Below are positions 15,521-24,862 of a stretch of DNA of 33,301 nucleotides, in pieces. The position numbers and the translations under genes were made by a program. The stretch covers positions 1-33,301 of the forward strand of contig JAEWOJ010000206.1 in the NCBI GenBank assembly GCA_023399815.1. The letters run 5' to 3'. The notes beneath the pieces were generated by a model, which saw only the letters and a program-made list of their open reading frames with translations, was not told where the DNA came from and ran no database searches. Source of the stretch: Pseudomonadota bacterium (GTDB lineage: Bacteria; Pseudomonadota; Gammaproteobacteria; Xanthomonadales; Xanthomonadaceae). Every line of letters starts with the position of its first letter. Position 1 is the stretch's first letter.

Positions 15521-15889
15521 TCAGGGGCCACGCAGGTGGGCCAGCTGCTGCCGGAACCACGACGCCGCGTCCTGCTCGGCATGGCCGGGACACGACACGC
15601 GGTAGGGCTTGCCGCTGATGCTGCTGCGGCTGGCGGCGCGCTCGATGAACTGCTCGGCGGTATCGGCCAGGTCGCGCCTGAGCAGGTAGTCGTACTTGCG
15701 CTGCAGGTGGCTGCGCGCCTCGCTGGCCCCGTACCAGCTGCCATTGCGCTGGAAGCGGCAAGCGGAATTCTCCAGCGCCTGCATCAAGCCGTCGATCTCG
15801 CGGCGGGCGGCGGCGCCCTGCGCGGCGCCGGCCGTGGCGGAGGCGGCCACCATGGCGAAGCAGACCGGGAGGACGACGCGGCGTCTCAT
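15521..15889 (-). CDS. DUF5329 family periplasmic protein
   Basis: The 122-residue product has a signal sequence (MRRRVVLPVCFAMVAASATAGA) and the DUF5329 core: IDGLMQALENSACRFQRNGSWYG, SEARSHLQRKYDYLL, AEQFIERAASRSSISGKPY and VSCPGHAEQDAASWFRQQL. Two Cys (in SACRF and VSCPG) could form a disulfide. Its function is not known. The start is fixed by an ATGA overlap with the phaC stop (15886-15889), implying translational coupling to PHA synthase, although the two products work in different compartments. The likely HExxH membrane protein gene follows. Confidence 0.85.
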   Translation of the reverse strand: MRRRVVLPVCFAMVAASATAGAAQGAAARREIDGLMQALENSACRFQRNGSWYGASEARSHLQRKYDYLLRRDLADTAEQFIERAASRSSISGKPYRVSCPGHAEQDAASWFRQQLAHLRGP

Positions 15890-16950
15890 GCGCGCCCGCT
15901 CAACCATTCGTGGATGGCGCTCGGCACCTCTCGCTGCGCGCGCGCGGATACGTAGATGCCGATATGGCCGCCACGGAAGCCCAGTTCCGTGTAATCGGCG
16001 GTACCCACCTGCCCGCGCAGCGCCCGCGACGCGTCCGGCGGCACCAGGTGGTCCTGTTCGGCGTAGATGTTGAGCACCGGCATCCGCAGGCGCGTCAGGT
16101 CCACCGCCTCGTCGCCGATGCGGATGCGGCCGTGCATGAGGCCGTTGTCCTGGTAGAACTGCTTGACGAACTCGCGGAACGCCTCGCCGGCCAGGTCCGG
16201 CGAATCGAAGATCCACTTCTCCATGCGCAGGAAATCCTCCAGCGCCTGCCTGTCGTCGAGGATGTCCACCAGCCCCACGTATTTCTGCACGTTGAGCCGG
16301 AACGGCTTGAGCATCAGGTAGCTGGCATTCATCAGGTCGGCGGGGACGTTGCCCAGCGTATCAACGAACAGGTCCACGTCCACGTGCCGCGCCCAGTGCG
16401 AGAGCATGTTGTCCGGGGTATGGAAATCCACCGGCGTGACCATGGTGATCAGGTTGCGCACCTTGTGCGGGCGCAGCGCGGCGTAGCACAGCGAGAACAC
16501 GCCGCCCTGGCAGATGCCGAGCAGGTTGACCGGGCCGCCATGCTGCGCGCGCAAGTGATCGACGGCGCCGTCGACGTAGCGCAGCAGGTAGTCCTCCAGC
16601 GTCAGGAAGCGCTCGGAGCGGTCGGGATAGCCCCAGTCCAGCACGTACACGTCCTGGCCCGCGGCCAGCAGCTTCTGCACCAGCGAGCGGCCATCCTGCA
16701 GGTCCACCATGTAGGGGCGGTTGACCAGCGCGTAGACGATCAGCAGCGGCGGCTGCGCGGACGGCGGCTTGGTGCCGACGAAGCGGTACAGCTTGACCTT
16801 GCCGTCGCTCCAGACCTCCTCGCGCTCGGTGGCGCCGTAGCCGACATCCTCCACGCCTGGCAGCAGTTTCAGCCCCTCGGCCAGCTTGCGCTGCAGTTGC
16901 AGGGTTTCCTGCAGCAGGTCGTCCACGCCGAATCCCAGCGGCCCCTTCAT
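15886..16950 (-). CDS. phaC: Class III poly(3-hydroxyalkanoate) synthase subunit PhaC
   Basis: The 354-residue protein is an alpha/beta-hydrolase-type synthase of the short class III form, which polymerises hydroxyacyl-CoA into polyester granules. The lipase-like box GICQGG places the nucleophile Cys at 147; the other triad members are Asp300 in IYAEQDHLVP and His329 in FRGGHIGIYV. VVYALVNRPYMVDLQ-like and LDWGYPDRSERF segments are typical of the family. Class III enzymes need PhaE, and the phaE stop overlaps this start (TGA at 16947-16949, ATG at 16948-16950). No phaA, phaB, phasin or depolymerase gene is in the window, so precursor supply is unknown. Confidence 0.96.
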   Translation of the reverse strand: MKGPLGFGVDDLLQETLQLQRKLAEGLKLLPGVEDVGYGATEREEVWSDGKVKLYRFVGTKPPSAQPPLLIVYALVNRPYMVDLQDGRSLVQKLLAAGQDVYVLDWGYPDRSERFLTLEDYLLRYVDGAVDHLRAQHGGPVNLLGICQGGVFSLCYAALRPHKVRNLITMVTPVDFHTPDNMLSHWARHVDVDLFVDTLGNVPADLMNASYLMLKPFRLNVQKYVGLVDILDDRQALEDFLRMEKWIFDSPDLAGEAFREFVKQFYQDNGLMHGRIRIGDEAVDLTRLRMPVLNIYAEQDHLVPPDASRALRGQVGTADYTELGFRGGHIGIYVSARAQREVPSAIHEWLSGRA

Positions 16951-17990
16951 GCCTTGCCCCCACGCCGCGGCGCAGCAGGACGGACCGCGGCCTTCTTCGC
17001 GGTGGCCCTGGATGGGCTGGAGGCCGGCTTCGCCTTGGCCGCCGAAGCGGGCTTCTTCTTTTCCGCCTGGCCGCCACCGCGCTTGGCCGACGCAGGAGCG
17101 GGCTCGGCCCTGCCTGCCGCCATGCGCCGCACCCATCGCTCCAGTTCGGCGATGCGGCGGTGGGCGGCATCCATTTCCGTGCGCGTTGGTACGCCCATCA
17201 GTTCGCAGGCGCGCTCCAGCTCGTGCCGGGTCGCCGCCCGCAGCCGCATCTGGGTATTGGCCAGATCGGCATAGATGCGCTGGAAATCCTCGGACATGGC
17301 GACCGCGGCATAGGCCTCCTCGGCCGCGTCGATCCACAGGTCGAACATCGCGCGGGCGCTGGTCAGCTGGCTGCCGGGCGCTTCGTGACCGGCCAGCTTC
17401 GCCTCGAAGCGCTTGAACGCATCGTCCAGCACGCCACGGACCGACCCGGCATACGCATCCATGCGCGCCTGGTGCTCGCGCTGCGTCCGCAGCAATGCCT
17501 GCCAGCGCGCCTGATGCTCGCGGGCCGGGCCGAAAGCGGGGGCATTCAGCCAGTCCGCCTCGCCGAAACCGGACTGCAGCGCGTGGACGAAGCTGCGCAC
17601 CCAGGGCTGGTCGCCCATTGCGCTGCCGCCGCGGGCCGCGTCGAGCATCCAGCGCAACATCGCATCGCCCTGCCCTTCGACGGCTTCGCGCCAGGCGCCG
17701 GCGACTTCGCCGGCACTGGTGTCGCGGCCGGCGAAACGGGCCGCGACCTGCTGCATCGTGCCCAGCCAGTCGCCGGCCTGCTGCTGGAAGCGGGCGCCGA
17801 GTTCCTGCACCTGCGGCGCCGCACCGGCGCCAGCCAGCCGCGTCCATTGCTCGATGCCTTCCCGCCACGGGAAGCCGGCCCCGGAAGCGGCGGCGCCCCC
17901 CTCGGTCATGGCCTGCAGCCAGGCCTCCCAGGAACGCCGCAGGCCGTCGTCGAAACCCGCCCTATCGTTGTCGTCCGCCACGGCCGTCAC
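16947..17990 (-). CDS. phaE: Class III PHA synthase subunit PhaE
   Basis: The 347-residue protein begins MTAVADDNDRAGFDDGLRRS with a GTG start at 17990. It is Trp- and helix-rich, and has the PhaE core around FDLWIDAAEEAYAAVAMSED followed by DFQRIYADLANTQMRLRAAT. It ends in a 60-residue Ala/Lys/Pro-rich tail similar to histone-like or phasin-like tails, which could touch DNA or the granule surface. PhaE has no catalytic site but activates and stabilises PhaC. The ribosome site (CAGGG) is weak. The gene begins 49 bases after pssA on the same strand, so pssA-phaE-phaC-DUF5329 may be one transcript. Confidence 0.93.
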   Translation of the reverse strand: MTAVADDNDRAGFDDGLRRSWEAWLQAMTEGGAAASGAGFPWREGIEQWTRLAGAGAAPQVQELGARFQQQAGDWLGTMQQVAARFAGRDTSAGEVAGAWREAVEGQGDAMLRWMLDAARGGSAMGDQPWVRSFVHALQSGFGEADWLNAPAFGPAREHQARWQALLRTQREHQARMDAYAGSVRGVLDDAFKRFEAKLAGHEAPGSQLTSARAMFDLWIDAAEEAYAAVAMSEDFQRIYADLANTQMRLRAATRHELERACELMGVPTRTEMDAAHRRIAELERWVRRMAAGRAEPAPASAKRGGGQAEKKKPASAAKAKPASSPSRATAKKAAVRPAAPRRGGKA

Positions 17991-18039
17991 CCTGTTTCAC
18001 CATTGCCGTCGATGATAGCAACGCCGTGCGTGCAGGCGG

Positions 18040-18654
18040 TCAGGGTTTGGGAATGCGCAGGGTCTTGCTGATCATCAGCGAACCGGACAGCGCGAACAGC
18101 AGCGCCAGCGGATGCAGCTGCCACGGCCCCAGCTGCCAGGCGCCGCCCCACAGCCGGGCGCCGATCGCCTCGAAGTGGGCGGCCACGGCCAGCACGACCA
18201 CCAGCGCCAGGCTGGTGGGAATCGGCGTTCCCTCGAAATACGGCACCTTGTCCGACTCGCCGGCGATTTCCTCGGCGGTGACGTTGTAGCGCGCCAGCCG
18301 GCTCACGCCGCAGCAGACGAAATAGCTCAGCACCAGCCAGTCCCACCCACCCTGCATGCCGCAGGCGTAGGCCAGCGCGGCCGGCGCGACGCCGAAGGAA
18401 ATCACGTCGGCCAGCGAATCCAGCTCGCGCCCGAGGGTGGAGGACGACTGCCGCCAACGCGCGATCCGGCCGTCCAGCGCATCGAACACGAACGCCAGCG
18501 GAATCAGCGCCATGCCGAACAACAGGAAGCCGCGCTGGCCGTCCTGCAGGAAGCGCATCGCCGCGAACACCGCGCCGGTGCCGCAGAAGGCATTGGCCAG
18601 CGTGAACCAGTCGGCCAGCTGGAACTCGCGCAGCATCGAGAAGTGGCGTTTCAT
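18040..18654 (-). CDS. pssA: CDP-diacylglycerol--serine O-phosphatidyltransferase
   Basis: The 204-residue membrane enzyme carries the CDP-alcohol phosphotransferase signature, spread over residues in DALDGRIARWRQSSS and GRELDSLADVISFGVAP with its four Asp and the metal site. Several hydrophobic helices follow. It should transfer phosphatidate to serine, the first committed step to phosphatidylserine and phosphatidylethanolamine. The GTPIPTSLA segment fits the Gram-positive-like/subclass II PssA of Xanthomonadaceae. ATG 18654 has GAAGG 8 bases upstream; the open frame to 18756 runs into the repeat element and is rejected. A related phosphatidylcholine synthase is less likely. Confidence 0.9.
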   Translation of the reverse strand: MKRHFSMLREFQLADWFTLANAFCGTGAVFAAMRFLQDGQRGFLLFGMALIPLAFVFDALDGRIARWRQSSSTLGRELDSLADVISFGVAPAALAYACGMQGGWDWLVLSYFVCCGVSRLARYNVTAEEIAGESDKVPYFEGTPIPTSLALVVVLAVAAHFEAIGARLWGGAWQLGPWQLHPLALLFALSGSLMISKTLRIPKP

Positions 18655-18721
18655 CGGCGGGCCTTCGATCCGTGGGAGAAATTGAGCGTAGCGCGTTGTC
18701 CGCAATGCTGGCGTTGGAGTG

Positions 18722-18794
18722 TTGTAGGAGCGACGTGAGTCGCGACGGGGCTTCAATCGGGAAAGCCCTGTCGCGACTCACGTCGCTCCTACAA
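18722..18794. repeat. GTAG-headed REP/SMAG-like inverted repeat, copy A
   Basis: Perfect 23-base arms (18724-18746 and 18770-18792), each starting or ending in the GTAGGAGCGACG core, extend to 25 base pairs with flanking T-A pairs; the inner GGGGCTT/AAAGCCCT pairs further. It lies upstream of pssA. The core with a GTAG head matches the SMAG class described in Stenotrophomonas. It is probably mobilised in trans by a RAYT transposase, none of which is in the window. Confidence 0.88.
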
Positions 18795-18825
18795 AAGACG
18801 GGCAAAAGATGGGTAAAAGACGGCT
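18793..18825. repeat. Three tandem 11-base repeats
   Basis: AAAAGACGGGC, AAAAGATGGGT and AAAAGACGGCT follow one another directly, touching copy A of the REP element at one end and the Nudix stop codon at the other. Confidence 0.8.
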
Positions 18826-19312
18826 ACAGCCGCGTGTAGCGCCACGACTGCATGCGTCCATCGCGGTATGGCATCACGCCATGGAAGGGCCGTGGGTCCT
18901 CGTCGAACACCAGCGGCAGGAAGTGGCGGTCGCCCTCCCACAGCGGCAGCGATTCGAGCCGGTCCACCGGCACCCATTCCAGCGTGCCTTCCGGATTGGC
19001 GTGCAGCGGCGTGCCGGTCCAGTCGTCGATCACGAACACGAAGGCGAACCAGTCCTCGCCGTTCTTGCCGAACCCCGGCCAGCTGATGGTGCCGCGCAGC
19101 CGCGTGGTGCCGCATTCGATGCCGGCTTCCTCGCGGATCTCGCGGTGCATGCAGGCCAGCGCGTCCTCATCCGGCTCCATCTTGCCGCCCAGGCCGTTGT
19201 ACTTGCCCAGATGGATGTCGCCCGGACGGGCGTTGCGATGGATCATCAACGCCTGGGTACCGTCCCTGGAGAGGACATAGCCAAGGGTGGCCAGAATCGG
19301 GGTATAGGGCAT
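18824..19312 (-). CDS. Nudix hydrolase (MutT-like)
   Basis: The 162-residue protein contains a complete Nudix box from GKMEPDEDALACMHREIREE to AGIE, with the Glu residues that bind magnesium. The N-terminal TPILATLGYVLSRDG and HLGKYNGLGGK match 8-oxo-dGTP diphosphatase-type members (MTH1/YtkD-like), so it may sanitise oxidised nucleotides, although the substrate cannot be read from sequence. The C-terminal TLEWVPVDRLESLPLWEGD is typical. The start at 19312 (MPYTPILA) is chosen over 19384, which reads through the repeat-rich spacer; neither has a good ribosome site. Confidence 0.9.
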   Translation of the reverse strand: MPYTPILATLGYVLSRDGTQALMIHRNARPGDIHLGKYNGLGGKMEPDEDALACMHREIREEAGIECGTTRLRGTISWPGFGKNGEDWFAFVFVIDDWTGTPLHANPEGTLEWVPVDRLESLPLWEGDRHFLPLVFDEDPRPFHGVMPYRDGRMQSWRYTRL

Positions 19313-19390
19313 CGGTATCGAGGGCGGCCGGTGAAAGCGGCAAGTATGACCGATCGTTCCGGGCGCTGGAGGAGCACGATGCAAGGGCGA

Positions 19391-19460
19391 TGTAGGAGCG
19401 ACGCCAGTCGCGACCGGGGTTTTACCGGTGAGGCCCCTCGCGACTGGCGTCGCTCCTACA
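19391..19460. repeat. GTAG-headed REP/SMAG-like inverted repeat, copy B
   Basis: The arms 19392-19413 and 19438-19459 are exact complements with the variant core ...GACGCCAGTCGCGA, with the T-A pair 19391/19460 outside. A further half core (TCGCTCCTACA, 19473-19483) lies just to the right. The element fills the space between the DUF1249 and Nudix genes. Confidence 0.88.
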
Positions 19461-19490
19461 GTTGCTCCTGCATCGCTCCTACAGGGAAAC

Positions 19491-19967
19491 CTACGCTACC
19501 TCGTTGCTGATGCGGCGCAGCGTCGCCACGCCGTGCCCGCGCTCGGCCAGGTACTCCAGCCACTTGCCGAGGAAGGTGTTCATGCGCAGGCGATGATTGA
19601 TCAGCTCGTCGGCCGGCGGGTACATGCCCATTACGTCCTGCCAGCGGCGACCGACGTAGCAGTGCGTGGTCTCCACCTGCCGCGCGTCACTGTAGAGACG
19701 CACGTAGGCCGAAGGATCCGGCTCACCGGTCAGCGGGTCGCGGATATCGTAGGTCATCCGCAGCTCGACCGTGTAGCGATGGCATTCGATCACGTCCAGT
19801 CGCAGGTCCAATCCATCGCCGATGGACGATGCGTACCGCCCTTCGGCCAGGTGGTCGGGGGCGAACAGGCGCATCAGGTGCTGGTAGTTCTCCGCGTACA
19901 GCCCCATCAACCAGCCGAGGCGGCTGAGCCGGGGGATGCGGTCGACGCGGGAAAGTGCCTGTGCCAT
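19491..19967 (-). CDS. DUF1249 family protein (YqiB-like)
   Basis: The 158-residue protein begins MAQALSRVDRIPRLSRLGWL and contains MGLYAENYQHLMRLFAPDHL, LDVIECHRYTVELRMTYDI, YVRLYSDARQVETTHCY and ELINHRLRMNTFLGKWLEYL, the hallmarks of DUF1249. E. coli YqiB is encoded between nudF and cpdA; here too a Nudix gene follows, so the link with Nudix hydrolases is kept. No biochemical role is known. It is predicted to be soluble. The start at 19967 fits the family; ATG 19991 is possible but has no ribosome site. Confidence 0.9.
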   Translation of the reverse strand: MAQALSRVDRIPRLSRLGWLMGLYAENYQHLMRLFAPDHLAEGRYASSIGDGLDLRLDVIECHRYTVELRMTYDIRDPLTGEPDPSAYVRLYSDARQVETTHCYVGRRWQDVMGMYPPADELINHRLRMNTFLGKWLEYLAERGHGVATLRRISNEVA

Positions 19968-20025
19968 GGGGTGATCGTACACGGCCCGCATCGCCGGGGC
20001 ATGTCGCCCGGGCGCGTATGCGTCC

Positions 20026-20847
20026 TCAGAACATCTCCCGCTGCAGTCCCAGCGTACCCAGCACCTTGCTGGAAATCTCCTCGATCGAGGTATGCGTGGT
20101 GCTCAGGGTCGGGATGCGTTCCATCCTGAACATGGTTTCGGCGGCGCTCACCTCGCGGCGGCAGACCTCGATGCTGGCATAGCAGGAATTGGGCCGGCGC
20201 TCCTGGCGGATCTGCTGCAGCCGTTCCGGGTCGATGGTCAGGCCGAACAGCTTGTTGCGGTAAGGACGCAGGCGCGGCGGCAGGCGGTCGCTCTCCAGGT
20301 CCTCCTCGGTCAGCGGGTAGTTTGCCGCGCGGATGCCGTAATGCAGCGCCAGGTAGATGCAGGTCGGCGTCTTGCCGGCGCGCGACACCGCCACCAGCAC
20401 CACGTCGGCTTCGTCGTAGTTCACCGCGATGCCGTCGTCGTGGCTGAGCGCGAAGTTCATCGCGTTGATGCGGCGGTGGTAGGTGTCGAAATCGACCATG
20501 CCGTGGGCCTGGCCGATCTTGGAATGGCGGGCGGCGTTCAGTTCGTGCTCCAGCGGGCCGATGAACGGCATGAACACGTCCAGCACCAGCGCCCCGCTCT
20601 CGCCCAGGATCACCGTCAGGTCCGCGTCCACGCAGGAGCTGATGACGATGGGCCGCACCTGGTAGCGCTCGCCGGCGGCGCGGATGCGCGCGGCGGCCTC
20701 GCGCGCCTTGTCGGCATCGTCCACGAACGACAGGCGATCGGTCACGAAACTGAAGCCTGAGAACTGGGTCAACAGGCTGTGCCCCACGGTTTCGGCGGTG
20801 ATGCCTGTACCGTCGGACACGTAGAACACCGGGCGGATCGCCGTCAT
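20026..20847 (-). CDS. ppsR: PEP synthase regulatory protein (PPDK/PpsA kinase and phosphorylase)
   Basis: The 273-residue protein is a DUF299-family bifunctional enzyme that switches PEP synthase off by ADP-dependent phosphorylation and on by Pi-dependent dephosphorylation. It starts with FYVSDGTGITAETVGHSLL and has the nucleotide-binding loop AVSRAGKT (153-160), followed by YGIRAANYPLTEEDL. A strong ribosome site (AAGGAGT) lies 6 bases before the ATG at 20847. It is transcribed away from ppsA, the gene of its target, across a 193-base spacer, the usual arrangement in Xanthomonadaceae. Confidence 0.96.
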   Translation of the reverse strand: MTAIRPVFYVSDGTGITAETVGHSLLTQFSGFSFVTDRLSFVDDADKAREAAARIRAAGERYQVRPIVISSCVDADLTVILGESGALVLDVFMPFIGPLEHELNAARHSKIGQAHGMVDFDTYHRRINAMNFALSHDDGIAVNYDEADVVLVAVSRAGKTPTCIYLALHYGIRAANYPLTEEDLESDRLPPRLRPYRNKLFGLTIDPERLQQIRQERRPNSCYASIEVCRREVSAAETMFRMERIPTLSTTHTSIEEISSKVLGTLGLQREMF

Positions 20848-20935
20848 GCAGGACTCCTTGAAGGGGTGATTGGCCCAGGGTCAGCCGGATGACCAGACCC
20901 TGTCCCGGAAAGACAAGCACAAGACAAAGCCATGT

Positions 20936-20971
20936 CACAAGCTTGTGCCGCCTAGGTGTGCACTGCATCAT
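20936..20971 (+). promoter_or_regulatory. Possible ppsA promoter with palindrome
   Basis: CACAAGCTTGTG (20936-20947) is a perfect 12-base palindrome. TTGTGC (20943-20948) inside it and CATCAT (20966-20971) 17 bases on could be -35 and -10 boxes, in which case a dimer on the palindrome would cover the -35. A second inverted repeat, GGTCA-N6-TGACC (20879-20894), lies close to ppsR. Confidence 0.35.
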
Positions 20972-21040
20972 ATTGGCTTCTTCCTACGGACGCGGCCATA
21001 CCAGCCCGCCTCGGGCGATGGCCTCAACGGAGCATCGCGC

Positions 21041-23419
<2,379 letters not shown>

Positions 23420-23443
23420 GCCGCGTTCCAGCGCTGGAATCAG

Positions 23444-23473
23444 AAAAGCCCCGGCTTCAACCGGGGCTTTTTT
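23444..23473 (+). terminator. Intrinsic terminator of ppsA
   Basis: AAAAGCCCCGG (23444-23454) pairs with CCGGGGCTTTT around the loop CTTCAA and ends in T residues, 25 bases after the stop codon. A short palindrome TTCCAGCGCTGGAA precedes it at 23426-23439. Confidence 0.93.
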
Positions 23474-23480
23474 GCGTCTT

Positions 23481-23612
23481 GCCCTTCTCCCACCGGGAGA
23501 AGGTGCCCCGCAGGGGCGGATGAGGGGACGGGCGAAGCCTCGTGCGGCCAAACATCGTCGGGGCTTCGCCTCCGGCCCTCACCCCAACCCCACTCCCGGA
23601 GGGAGAGGGGCT
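23481..23612. repeat. Nested inverted-repeat intergenic element
   Basis: A 132-base block between ppsA and the glycine-zipper gene made of small hairpins: CCTTCTCCC-ACC-GGGAGAAGG (23483-23503), GCCCC-GCA-GGGGC (23505-23517), the long-spaced pair GGCGAAGCC/GGCTTCGCC (23531-23539 with 23562-23570) and CTCCC-GGA-GGGAG (23593-23605). Similar CCCTTCTCCC...GGGAGAAGG blocks occur widely in Xanthomonadaceae spacers. It has no coding capacity and looks like a miniature repeat distinct from the GTAG elements. Confidence 0.7.
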
Positions 23613-23644
23613 TGAGAGCTGGAACACCGCCTCGTTATTGCTCG

Positions 23645-24475
23645 TTATTGGCGGTTGCTGCCCGCCTCCAACGCCGCGGTCTGCGTCACCACCTGGCCGT
23701 CGATGACCGGCAGGCGGTCGCTGGCCGGCTTGTTGTCCATGCGGACCTTCTTCTCCTGGCCGTCGAAGCGATAGGTGACGTCGTAGCCGATGGTCTGGCT
23801 GGCATTGCCCAGCGCGACGCGGGTGCCCGGCTGCTTGTCCATGCGCATGCTGCCGGTGCTGCCATCGGCCTTGCGGTAGGTGACGTTGTAGCCAGTGACG
23901 CGGGACGACTCGGACGCAGTCTGCTCGGTATGGCATTGGCGCTCGGTACGCTGCACCACGCGGCCGCCGACATGGCGCTTGTCCACCTGGTTGCCGATCA
24001 CGCCGCCGGCCACGGCGCCGGCCGCGGTCGCGGCCTTCTTGCCGTTGCCCTTGCCCACCTGGTTGCCGAGCAGGCCGCCGATGACCGCGCCGGCGACCGT
24101 GCCGCCGACGTTGCCGTCGCGTTCGGGCAGGCGCTCCTGCACCACGACGTCCTCGCAGACCTCGTGCGGAACGGTGGTGGTCGTGGTCTCGCGCACCGGC
24201 TCGCTGCCGATCACGGTGGCGTATGCTGGTTCGCTGCGGGTGACCGGCTCGACCTTGAGGACATCGGCGTATTCCAGCGTCGCCTCGCGCGGGGCGACTG
24301 CGTTGCCGGCCGCCGCATCATCGGCCAGCGGCGTGGTATCCAGCACCGGTTGCTCGGCCTGCGCCGGGGACAGGGACGCACTCTTGTCGCGGCCGCTCAT
24401 GAACGCCGCGGTGGCGATGCCGCCCACCAGCAAGGCGCCGGCAGCCACCAGAACGGTAGTCGTGTTGCTCTTCAT
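23645..24475 (-). CDS. Glycine-zipper envelope protein
   Basis: The 276-residue protein has one N-terminal hydrophobic helix (residues 7-27) that may be an anchor or uncleaved signal. A low-complexity Ala/Thr-rich region follows. A glycine-zipper two-helix domain at about 121-164 (GGTVAGAVIGGLLGNQVGKG and ATAAGAVAGGVIGNQV) is of the SlyB/YMGG kind. The C-terminal part has two similar repeats, at 191-222 and 226-257, each with GYxVTYR and an RMDxxPxxRxxV end. The second zipper gene of the window (27155) shares the IGN and GxR/VRMD motifs. It probably sits in the envelope, perhaps forming a channel or scaffold, but no function is proven. ATG 24475 has AGGGAG 7 bases upstream. Confidence 0.83.
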   Translation of the reverse strand: MKSNTTTVLVAAGALLVGGIATAAFMSGRDKSASLSPAQAEQPVLDTTPLADDAAAGNAVAPREATLEYADVLKVEPVTRSEPAYATVIGSEPVRETTTTTVPHEVCEDVVVQERLPERDGNVGGTVAGAVIGGLLGNQVGKGNGKKAATAAGAVAGGVIGNQVDKRHVGGRVVQRTERQCHTEQTASESSRVTGYNVTYRKADGSTGSMRMDKQPGTRVALGNASQTIGYDVTYRFDGQEKKVRMDNKPASDRLPVIDGQVVTQTAALEAGSNRQ

Positions 24476-24504
24476 CTGTCTGCTCCCTGCGGGTCGCCCG
24501 CCTG

Positions 24505-24533
24505 TTGACTTGCGGCAATTCCAGCACGATAAA
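24505..24533 (+). promoter_or_regulatory. Promoter for the DUF6116-TatD genes
   Basis: TTGACT (24505-24510), 17 bases, GATAAA (24528-24533) match the sigma-70 consensus at 5 of 6 and 4 of 6 positions. Transcription would start near 24540, about 95 bases before the gene at 24635. Confidence 0.55.
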
Positions 24534-24634
24534 CCTGAACGAAGACATCCATCGCCCTGCCCGCCGCGTGAAAAGCCGGCCGGCTGTCGCAATACTGGAC
24601 CTGTCGACAGTCCGTCGCCACCCAGGATTCCTTC

Positions 24635-24859
24635 ATGTCCAGCCCCATGCTGTTGCCCTTCATGGAATGGGCGCGCAGGTTGCGCTACCCGACGCTGTTC
24701 AAGATCACGGCCACCCTGTTCGTGCTGAGCATGCTGCTGCCCGACCCGGTTCCCTTCATCGACGAAATCCTCTTCGGCCTCGGCACCCTGCTGCTGGCCA
24801 ACTGGAAGCGCCGCAAGGAACCCGTCGCCGGACCGGTAGTGCTGCCGCGCAAGCGTTGA
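24635..24859 (+). CDS. DUF6116 family small membrane protein
   Basis: The 74-residue protein has two hydrophobic segments, TLFKITATLFVLSMLLP and EILFGLGTLLLANW, joined by a DPVPFID turn, and a basic Arg/Lys tail. This helical hairpin matches DUF6116, common in Xanthomonadaceae; function unknown. The basic end should be cytoplasmic. The stop codon lies 3 bases before the TatD start, so the two genes are probably co-transcribed and perhaps coupled. Confidence 0.8.
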   Translation: MSSPMLLPFMEWARRLRYPTLFKITATLFVLSMLLPDPVPFIDEILFGLGTLLLANWKRRKEPVAGPVVLPRKR

Positions 24860-24862
24860 TCC

